Of a DNA stretch of 10,735 nt, positions 4,526 through 10,735 are shown in pieces (position 1 is the first letter of the stretch; the number at the start of each line of letters is the position of its first letter). This DNA is from Corynebacterium sp. (GTDB lineage Bacteria > Actinomycetota > Actinomycetes > Mycobacteriales > Mycobacteriaceae). Both the position numbers and the translations under genes were made by a program. The DNA is taken from the NCBI RefSeq assembly GCF_030530965.1, contig NZ_JAUMTY010000060.1:1-10735 (forward strand), given 5' to 3'. A model generated the notes under the pieces. That model was not told the origin of the DNA. It ran no database searches and was given only the letters and a program-made list of their open reading frames with translations.

Positions 4526-6622
4526 ATGGCATCGAAAAAGGGGAGCGATACGTCGCACAAGAATCCAGCATCCACACCAGTTGCGGATTCCACCACGACA
4601 ACCCATGACGCGGACAGTGTCGACAACGCCGACACAGCCGCATCCGCAGATCCCATTCTGCCTGCTACAAGCCGCACCGCCGACCACATTGGGCTCAGGC
4701 GAACCATCATAAACATGGCCCTGGCGGTGGCTGGGGGTGCGATCATGTCGCTGGTTTTCTGGCGCCTCATGAAAACCACGCACTATCCGGCTTTTAGCAA
4801 CTCCAACGTTCTCAAGGCGCTCTCCACGCTGACCTCGGCCATCCTCATCGTGGTCGTCGCTGCCCTCCTCATTTGGTGGGTTCACGACGAAAAACAAGCC
4901 GGACGTGGCAGCGTCGACAAGAACACCGGTGCAAAAAACTCCGATGCAAAAAATGGAGCTGCCTCCCCCGCTGTTCGTCGTCCCCGATGGCGAGTCTGGT
5001 TGACATACATCGTCACCTACATGTCCCCCGCCGGACTGGTAGGCACGGTGCTCACCATCCCCCTGTCCGCAACTCGCCTGTACCTCGACGGAATCTCCGT
5101 AGACCAGGCATTTCGGACCCAATTCCTCACCAGGATGACCGCGCAATTCGGCCTTCACGACATGGCCTACCCGGACATCCCCACCTTCTACCCCGCCGGC
5201 TGGTTCATTACGGGCGGACGGTTTGCCCACTACACCGGACTCGCAGGGTGGGCCGCCTTCCAACCGTGGGCCATCATCACACTCAGCGCAGCAGCGTGCA
5301 TGCTCGTGCCCGTATGGCAGCGCATCACCGGCAGTCTGCCACTCGCCACCACCATTGCGCTCACCACCACGGCCATCATGTTGTCCATGTCGTCGTTCGA
5401 GCCCTACGCGGCGATCGTCGGCATGGGGATCCCCGCTGCAGCTGTGTTCGCGTGGCGTGCCATCAACGGAGCCCGCTGGTCGGCCCTCGCAACAGCGATC
5501 TTCCTCGGCGTATCGGCAACCCTGTACACCCTTTTCACCGGTGTTAATGCCCTCGCCATCGTCGTCATTGGGCTCGTCATAGCCATCCGTCGGAAATCGT
5601 TCCTACCGATCATCCGGCTCGCGGGCATTGGTATCGGCTCCCTCCTGATCGCAGCGACTGTCTGGGCTCCCTATATCAAGGACCTGCTGACCAAACCACA
5701 CGGAAGCACAGATACCGCGCAGCACTACCTACCTGCCGATGGGACACAAATCCCGACACCCATGTTCCACATGACCGTCCTCGGGTTCCTCTGCCTCGTC
5801 GGTGTTATCTGGCTCATTGTGCGCTTCACCCATCCCATTGCGATGCCGATCGCCATCGCTGTGCTGACTTACTACGCCTGGGTGCTGCTCTCCATGGCCG
5901 CCACACTCCATGGGACGACGCTGCTGGGGTTCCGCCTGGAACCGCCGATCACGATGCTGCTCGCTACCGCCGGTGTGCTCGGACTGCGTGATGCCCTCGC
6001 GCACGGGATACCTGCTCTGTACCCCGAGCGGTTTGCCACCGCGGCACCCACGATCACGCTGGTCATCGGCGTACTCGTTGGGATTGCGGCCACCGAATTC
6101 GCGGCGACAATCCCCTGGTCCATCTCTCACTCGATCAATTCCGCTTACTCCGACACCGACGGCGACGGGCATCGCAATGACGGAGTCCCCGCAGATTCTG
6201 GCACCTATTACCAGAAAGTTGCCGACACCATCGGGCGTGAGCCCACTGACACCGTTCTTCTTGCCGACGAACAGGCCTTCATGGCGTACCGCCCCTACCT
6301 CGAGTTCCAGGCGCTGACCGCCCACTACGCCAACCCGCTCGGCGAATTTGTGCAACGGAACGCTGCCATCGAGAAGTGGTCAGAGGCGGAAACCCCCGAG
6401 GAACTCAACTCCGCCATGGACGACATGCCCTGGCGAAAACCCGACGCCATTCTCTTCCGTGGCTCCGTCGACGATGATGACTGGGCCCTGAACGTCGCTG
6501 ATGATGTGTACCCCAGCGACCCGAATGTGCATTTCCGTTCCATCCGCTTCAACCCCGAAGCATTTAGCGACTGGACAGTGACGCAGGTTGGACCATTTAT
6601 TGTCGCTGTTAGACCCCAATAG
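4526..6622 (+). CDS. aftA: Galactan 5-O-arabinofuranosyltransferase AftA
   Basis: The protein has 698 residues. AftA (GT85, GT-C fold) moves the first arabinofuranose residues from decaprenylphosphoryl-arabinose onto the galactan of arabinogalactan at the outer face of the membrane. A polar N-terminus (1-60) is followed by many membrane segments. The first extracytoplasmic loop carries LYLDGISVDQAFRTQ, with candidate catalytic acids D188 and D193, and then YPDIPTFYPAGWF (215-227). The C-terminal extracytoplasmic part (about 535-698) has the family's DTDGDG segment (543-548) and LEFQALTAHYANPLGEF. An extra polar cytoplasmic loop (about 121-155) is low-complexity. The frame is open back to 4346, but that would overlap the NYN gene. 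ATGs at 4514 and 4526 are possible. Neither has a Shine-Dalgarno, and CATGAT (4513-4518) is a possible -10 for a leaderless message starting at 4526. The next gene, emb, abuts it. Confidence 0.93.
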   Translation: MASKKGSDTSHKNPASTPVADSTTTTHDADSVDNADTAASADPILPATSRTADHIGLRRTIINMALAVAGGAIMSLVFWRLMKTTHYPAFSNSNVLKALSTLTSAILIVVVAALLIWWVHDEKQAGRGSVDKNTGAKNSDAKNGAASPAVRRPRWRVWLTYIVTYMSPAGLVGTVLTIPLSATRLYLDGISVDQAFRTQFLTRMTAQFGLHDMAYPDIPTFYPAGWFITGGRFAHYTGLAGWAAFQPWAIITLSAAACMLVPVWQRITGSLPLATTIALTTTAIMLSMSSFEPYAAIVGMGIPAAAVFAWRAINGARWSALATAIFLGVSATLYTLFTGVNALAIVVIGLVIAIRRKSFLPIIRLAGIGIGSLLIAATVWAPYIKDLLTKPHGSTDTAQHYLPADGTQIPTPMFHMTVLGFLCLVGVIWLIVRFTHPIAMPIAIAVLTYYAWVLLSMAATLHGTTLLGFRLEPPITMLLATAGVLGLRDALAHGIPALYPERFATAAPTITLVIGVLVGIAATEFAATIPWSISHSINSAYSDTDGDGHRNDGVPADSGTYYQKVADTIGREPTDTVLLADEQAFMAYRPYLEFQALTAHYANPLGEFVQRNAAIEKWSEAETPEELNSAMDDMPWRKPDAILFRGSVDDDDWALNVADDVYPSDPNVHFRSIRFNPEAFSDWTVTQVGPFIVAVRPQ

Positions 6623-9600
6623 ATGTCAGGTGATGTAACCAGAATGGTCTCCTCACAGGAACGTGACGTAGACTCCCAACACGTGTCACGGGTGAAAACT
6701 GACAGCAATAAAGGAAGCAGTCCCGCCCCGCAACAGCCCCACAATGAAGGCTCGGGCGGAGACTCCAACATTCGGCGTACCAAAATGGTGGCGGCGATCA
6801 CCGGTATTGGTGCCTTCCTGCTGTTCATCCTCACCCCCCTCCTGCCCGTCAAACAGACACAATCGTCCATTGACTGGCCACAAAATGACAACATCAATTC
6901 CGTTGTCGCACCCCTGATTTCTTATTCCCCCGAGTCGCTCGACTTCACGGTCCCGCTCTCCCTGGCTGACAACCTCAACGACAACCAGACGGACCTTCTT
7001 TCCACCCTCCCGCACGATTCACGGTTCGTCGCGTCCCGAGGGCTCATTGTTCGAGCCACTGACGACGGTGTCGACGTCATCAACCGCAGCCAGGTCATTC
7101 TGCAGATCACGAACTCGACGCTTGACTCACTGCCCGACGACGCCACGCTCAAGGTTCACTCCGACGCGACGTCGACAACCATTGATGTTCCTGGTCAGAC
7201 CGACAAGAGTGGGAAAAAACTCTCGGCGACTGTCGAAGGAGACAGGCGCCCGCAGATGACCGGTGTCTATACCGAGGTCGCGTCGAGCGCCAAGGACGAC
7301 GCCATCAACGCCGGGTTCCAGGCGCACGCGACTATCGATTCGCGGTTTACGTCGCGGCCGACCCTGGTGAAGTATGTCGTGATGATCGCCGGGCTCATCT
7401 TGGCGTTGGTCTCCCTTATCGCGCTCTGGAGGTTAGACAAGGTCGGCACGCGCAACCGTGTGCCGCTGCTGCCGAAGAACTGGAAGAAGTTCACCACCCT
7501 CGACGGCATCGTCAGCACTGTACTGATCTACTGGTATTTCTTCGGCGCGAACACGTCGGACGATGGCTACCTGCTCACGATGGCGAGGGCCTCCAAACAC
7601 TCCGGCTACATGGCCAACTACTACAGGTGGTTTGGTGTACCCGAATCTCCCTTCGGCGCCCCCTACTATGACCTCCTCGGTCTCATGGCACGGGTCGGGA
7701 CGACATCCACGTGGATGCGGCTGCCCGAAATCATCGCCGCATTCCTCACCTGGTTCCTTCTCTCACGGTGTGTCATCCCACGCTTCGGCCCAGAAATCGC
7801 GAGACGAAAAGTCCCCTACTGGACCGCGGGCTTCGTGTTCCTGGCCGTCTGGATGGCCTACAACAACGGCCTGCGCCCTGAGCCGGTCATCGCCCTCGGC
7901 GCGATCTTGACATGGGTCCTTCTGGAACGGGCCATCTGCACGGACCGACTGGCCCCGGCAGCTCTCGCCGTCATCGTGGCGTCGATATCGCTCGCGGCGG
8001 GGCCAACCGGGCTCATGGCTGTGGCTGCACTCCTGGCAGCACTGTCCGGCATTTTCCGGATTGTCATCCACCGCCTCGACGCGCTGGGCACCCCGAAATC
8101 CTCAAGCAAGAAAGCGGTTGTTGGAGGGGTTACAGCGCTACTCGCGCCATTCCTCGCAGTGGGCACCGCGATCCTCGTCGCCGTTTTCGGGGATCAAACT
8201 CTCTCCACCGTGATGCAGTCGATCAAACTGCGCGGATTTATCGGCCCATCACTTCACTGGTACGAGGAGTCGGTCCGTTACGAAGCACTCTTCTCCGCGA
8301 CGGAAAACGGATCCTTCGCTCGCCGATTCCCCATCTTCATGGTGATTCTGGCACTGGGCACCGTGCTCGCCGCCATGCTGCGCCACAAAACCGTTCTGGG
8401 CGCGCGGCCTGGGCCGACACAGCGGCTCGTCCTCGTCGTTATCGGAACGGCGTTCTTCATGGCATTCACGCCGACGAAATGGACCCACCACTTCGGCGTC
8501 TACGCAGGTGTGGGAGCTGCTGTTGCCGCTCTAGCCTCGGTTGCCGCGTCACAGTTTGCCGCGCGATCCGTCCGTAACCGGTTCCTTTACCTCGGTGTCA
8601 CCATTTTCCTGGGAGCTCTCGCGCTGGCGGGTATTAACGGTTGGTGGTATGTCTCCTCACTCGGAGTCCCGTGGTACGACAAACCCATCTCGATCAAAGA
8701 CACCCAGGTATCCACCATTGTGTTGGTCATCGCGCTGCTCATCATGGTGTGGGGAGTTATCCAATCCTTCCGGTTGGACATCCAAGAGACGCTGGCCGAA
8801 ACCAATTCAGAGAGCGAAGCGCTGGAAAAGCGTGAACGCGCGCGGGCACAACGGTTCGCTGCTTTGACGTCGTCACCGATTGCTGTTCTCTGCGCGCTTG
8901 TCGTTGTCTTTAACTGTGCAGCCATGGGGAAAGCGTTTATTAAGCAATACCCCGCGTACTCCGTCGGGCTAGGAAATATCCGCACTCTAGCAGGGAAAAC
9001 CTGCCAAATGGCGGATTATGTTGAGGTAGAAAAGCACCCATCGAGCAATATGCTCTCTACTGCCGACGGCAGCAAGTTTAAGGATTCGTTGACCGCCGAT
9101 AACAACCAAAACTTCGGCGCGAATAATATCCCGGCAGCCATCTACCCTGACATCGACTTCAACACGGTCGACACTGTTGATGCTGCGGAACAAGAAAGGG
9201 CGGAGAACAACAAGTCGCGGAACTCGACTAACAACTCGTCCGATACGGATAGTTCTGACCAGAGCACGAACAACTCGACCAGCGGGTCACAAACATCAGG
9301 GACGAACCGCGGGGAAGCCGGGGCTGGTGACTCTGAAAAAGCGAATGCCCGGGGAACGAGCAATTCGAGTTCGAGCTCCACAAGCTCCGCTGGAACAAAG
9401 GGCGGTACCCAGCACACGCGCGGGATTAACGATTCTGCGGCTGCGCTTCCGTTCGGGCTTAACCCCAAGAAAGTGCCGGTTGTCGGCTCATACAGCAGCG
9501 GCATTCAGGTACCTGCCGAGACTAAGACCTCGTGGTACAAGCTGGACCAGCGCACATCACCACTGATCGTGGTGTCGGCTGCGGGATCTATTAAACACAT

Positions 9601-10264
9601 CGACAGCAATGGAGTTGTCCAGCCGGGCCTCGATTTGGTGCTGGAGTACGGCCACAGAGATGACAGTGGCAAAGTCACCAACATGGGTGAACTCCTCCCC
9701 ATTGATCCCGGTCCCGCCCCTATGTGGCGAAACCTCCGGTTCCTCACTTCAGACATTCCCGACGACGCTAATGTGCTCCGCCTGCACGCTAAAGATAAAG
9801 AACTAGCGCGGCGGGACTGGTTAGCGTTCACGCCGCCACGGATGCCGCAGCTTGAGACCCTCAACTCTTATGTGGGCCGCAAGGACCCGGTGTTCCTTGA
9901 ATGGGAAACGCCACTGCAGTTCCCCTGCCAGCGTCAATATGATCACTGGGCAGGTGTGGCAGAGCTGCCGAAGTACCGAATAGCGCCCAGCTATGACTCA
10001 CAACGCGCCAACAGCGGATGGATGGACTACAGCGGAGGCGGATCCCTCGGCCTGGTCGAAACAACCACCGTCCCTATGGCTCTGCCTACCTACTTCAGGG
10101 ATGACTGGGGACGTGACTGGGGTGAACTCGATCTGCTTCTGCCACCTGCTAACTCGAAGAAGAAAGAGATTAAGCCCGGTCACATTACCGAAAAGACCGA
10201 AACTCGTTCCGGTCTGTGGAACCCTGGCCCGATGAATTACAAAGACCAGGGGTCGTCCGCCTAG
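6623..10264 (+). CDS. emb: Arabinosyltransferase Emb (EmbC-like; ethambutol target family)
   Basis: The protein has 1213 residues. Emb enzymes (GT53, GT-C fold) extend cell-wall arabinan on the outer face of the membrane using decaprenylphosphoryl-arabinose. It has a cytosolic N-terminus, a first membrane segment (about 55-76), a periplasmic domain opening with DWPQN (84-88), and a second membrane segment (about 248-272). The GT-C acid pair D313-D314 lies in GANTSDDGYLL. More helices follow, then a C-terminal extracytoplasmic domain from about 770 with DWLAFTPPRMP, FPCQRQYDHW, GGGSLGLVE and FRDDWGRDWGEL. C794 and C1102 probably form the conserved disulfide. Residues about 855-933 are a Ser/Thr/Asn-rich insertion, making it somewhat longer than the usual 1050-1150. 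The ATG directly abuts the aftA stop (TAGATG) without a Shine-Dalgarno. ATG 6644 (Met8), preceded by AGGTGAT at 6628-6634, is a strong alternative start. Confidence 0.95.
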   Translation: MSGDVTRMVSSQERDVDSQHVSRVKTDSNKGSSPAPQQPHNEGSGGDSNIRRTKMVAAITGIGAFLLFILTPLLPVKQTQSSIDWPQNDNINSVVAPLISYSPESLDFTVPLSLADNLNDNQTDLLSTLPHDSRFVASRGLIVRATDDGVDVINRSQVILQITNSTLDSLPDDATLKVHSDATSTTIDVPGQTDKSGKKLSATVEGDRRPQMTGVYTEVASSAKDDAINAGFQAHATIDSRFTSRPTLVKYVVMIAGLILALVSLIALWRLDKVGTRNRVPLLPKNWKKFTTLDGIVSTVLIYWYFFGANTSDDGYLLTMARASKHSGYMANYYRWFGVPESPFGAPYYDLLGLMARVGTTSTWMRLPEIIAAFLTWFLLSRCVIPRFGPEIARRKVPYWTAGFVFLAVWMAYNNGLRPEPVIALGAILTWVLLERAICTDRLAPAALAVIVASISLAAGPTGLMAVAALLAALSGIFRIVIHRLDALGTPKSSSKKAVVGGVTALLAPFLAVGTAILVAVFGDQTLSTVMQSIKLRGFIGPSLHWYEESVRYEALFSATENGSFARRFPIFMVILALGTVLAAMLRHKTVLGARPGPTQRLVLVVIGTAFFMAFTPTKWTHHFGVYAGVGAAVAALASVAASQFAARSVRNRFLYLGVTIFLGALALAGINGWWYVSSLGVPWYDKPISIKDTQVSTIVLVIALLIMVWGVIQSFRLDIQETLAETNSESEALEKRERARAQRFAALTSSPIAVLCALVVVFNCAAMGKAFIKQYPAYSVGLGNIRTLAGKTCQMADYVEVEKHPSSNMLSTADGSKFKDSLTADNNQNFGANNIPAAIYPDIDFNTVDTVDAAEQERAENNKSRNSTNNSSDTDSSDQSTNNSTSGSQTSGTNRGEAGAGDSEKANARGTSNSSSSSTSSAGTKGGTQHTRGINDSAAALPFGLNPKKVPVVGSYSSGIQVPAETKTSWYKLDQRTSPLIVVSAAGSIKHIDSNGVVQPGLDLVLEYGHRDDSGKVTNMGELLPIDPGPAPMWRNLRFLTSDIPDDANVLRLHAKDKELARRDWLAFTPPRMPQLETLNSYVGRKDPVFLEWETPLQFPCQRQYDHWAGVAELPKYRIAPSYDSQRANSGWMDYSGGGSLGLVETTTVPMALPTYFRDDWGRDWGELDLLLPPANSKKKEIKPGHITEKTETRSGLWNPGPMNYKDQGSSA
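6628..6634 (+). promoter_or_regulatory. Shine-Dalgarno-like AGGTGAT that could set the emb start at 6644
   Basis: AGGTGAT matches the 3' half of the full anti-SD complement (AGGAGGTGAT) and ends 9 nt before the in-frame ATG at 6644. The first ATG at 6623 has no such site and would rely on ribosomes finishing aftA at the adjoining TAG. Both starts may be used. Confidence 0.45.
9185..9421 (+). repeat. Low-complexity Ser/Thr/Asn-coding insertion in emb
   Basis: About 79 codons (residues 855-933) encode a segment dominated by Ser, Thr, Asn, Gly and small charged residues, with SSSSSTSS-type runs. It sits between the start of the C-terminal extracytoplasmic domain (after DIDFNTVDTVDA) and the resumed conserved sequence (ALPFGLNPKKVPVVG). 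The frame is kept on both sides, so it is a tolerated surface-loop expansion and not a disruption. Confidence 0.65.
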
Positions 10265-10265
10265 G

Positions 10266-10299
10266 CCGGGCGTGTCTAGACCGGGTGTGTGTCGCCCGG
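10266..10299. terminator. Candidate bidirectional terminator hairpin after emb
   Basis: CCGGGCG (10266-10272) is exactly complementary to CGCCCGG (10293-10299), a 7-bp GC stem with a 20-nt loop. It starts one base past the emb stop. Being symmetrical, it could end transcription from both convergent genes. For the kinase it overlaps the last codons, and no T-run is present on either side, so termination is only suggested. Confidence 0.35.
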
Positions 10300-10310
10300 G
10301 TGCGTGTGGC
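10266..10310. repeat. 15-bp tandem repeat at the convergent gene junction
   Basis: Three diverged 15-bp units occur in tandem, each starting CCGGG: CCGGGCGTGTCTAGA (10266-10280), CCGGGTGTGTGTCGC (10281-10295) and CCGGGTGCGTGTGGC (10296-10310). On the minus strand they encode GHTHP and GDTHP at the very end of the glycerate kinase. The stop codon of that gene (TAG, 10276-10278) falls in the leftmost unit. Confidence 0.75.
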
Positions 10311-10735
10311 CCGCTTGGAACCGTCGGACAAGCTTTTCTGTAGCACGTTCGACGTATTCGGCGGCGTGCTGAATGGTGTCATCCGTGTCGCCCGCTCGGT
10401 CTGACACCTCGGCGAGCCCAATGACATCCGATATTCCGGCGTCCGCGAGCTCATCCTTCTGAACGTTCACTGCTCCGGCAACAGCCACAGCTGGAATGCC
10501 ACGCGCCCCAGCCCGGCGCGCTGCTGCGACGGGGACTTTCCCCGACAACGTCTGTTGATCTAGAGACCCTTCGCCGACTATCAGAAGATCAGCCCCGGCT
10601 TCTAAAGCGTCGTCAAAACCGTTGAGCTGGGCGACGGCGTCAAAACCGGGAACGGTCACAGCCGAGCACACCGCCGTTAGACCAGAGGCGAAACCACCCG
10701 CTGCGCCCATTCCTTCGTTGGCTGGATCAAAGTCT
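10276..10735 (-). CDS. Glycerate kinase, C-terminal part (5' end beyond the window)
   Basis: This minus-strand gene runs off the right edge, leaving about 152 C-terminal residues. Glycerate kinase (GlxK/GarK family) phosphorylates glycerate with ATP, feeding glyoxylate or serine-derived carbon into glycolysis in the cytoplasm. The visible part has NEGMGAAGGFASGL, the ADLLIVGEGSLDQQTLSGK core (E and D of GEGSLD, and the QT-GK segment), and GIPAVAVAG, all typical of the family's C-terminal half. The frame continues through the edge as DFDPANEG, so the internal Met at 10710 is not the start. The tail ends in a GHTHPGDTHPV repeat beyond the usual family end. It converges with emb, with 11 bp between stop codons, and is metabolically unrelated to it. 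The gene cannot be named more exactly from a fragment. Confidence 0.9.
   Translation of the reverse strand, partial: DFDPANEGMGAAGGFASGLTAVCSAVTVPGFDAVAQLNGFDDALEAGADLLIVGEGSLDQQTLSGKVPVAAARRAGARGIPAVAVAGAVNVQKDELADAGISDVIGLAEVSDRAGDTDDTIQHAAEYVERATEKLVRRFQAGHTHPGDTHPV

Noticed and set aside
6325..6897. 190-codon minus-strand open frame across the aftA-emb junction
   Set aside because: It is antisense to two confidently identified genes, with no start signal or family resemblance.
1..10735. CRISPR array, tRNA, insertion sequence or defence system
   Set aside because: No regularly spaced repeats, no cloverleaf with a GTTCGA-type T-arm, and no transposase, integrase or nuclease-helicase cluster was seen. 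The NYN protein alone does not make a defence system.

Overview
The window looks like chromosomal DNA from an arabinogalactan-making actinobacterium (order Mycobacteriales), most likely Corynebacterium or a close relative. The evidence is two unmistakable cell-wall arabinosyltransferases, AftA and a single Emb, the moderately high GC content, and a Mycobacteriales-type rRNA leader element at the left edge. The genus is inferred from there being one Emb gene, as in corynebacteria, where mycobacteria have embC-embA-embB in a row. No plasmid, phage, insertion sequence, tRNA or CRISPR signal was seen.

Layout. Positions 1-445 carry no convincing protein gene. Read on the minus strand they look like the promoter and leader of an rRNA operon whose 16S gene should lie just beyond position 1. 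A conserved antitermination-type box is at 22-47, and two TTGACG hexamers lie upstream of it. Next come two tightly spaced minus-strand genes (446-2231). They encode a membrane protein and an ABC-type ATPase whose nucleotide-binding motifs are all degenerate and whose Walker A region is replaced by a low-complexity insert. A 255-bp divergent spacer (2232-2486) holds promoter-like and palindromic sequences.

The plus strand then carries a NYN-domain (PIN-like nuclease) protein with a very long disordered linker and a conserved-looking C-terminal domain (2487-4451). It is followed by aftA (4526-6622) and emb (6623-10264), whose stop and start codons abut (TAG|ATG). A glycerate kinase gene, cut by the right edge, converges on emb with only 11 bp between the stop codons. 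The junction lies in a 15-bp tandem repeat.

How the genes work together. AftA adds the first arabinofuranose residues from decaprenylphosphoryl-arabinose to galactan, and Emb extends the arabinan on the outer face of the membrane, so aftA-emb is a two-step pathway operon. In many relatives dprE1-dprE2, which make the arabinose donor, lie directly upstream of aftA. Here that place is taken by the NYN protein. No wholly new system is evident. The most unusual items are the pseudo-ATPase pair, the NYN protein with its linker and C-terminal domain, and an approximately 80-residue Ser/Thr/Asn-rich insertion in the extracytoplasmic domain of Emb.
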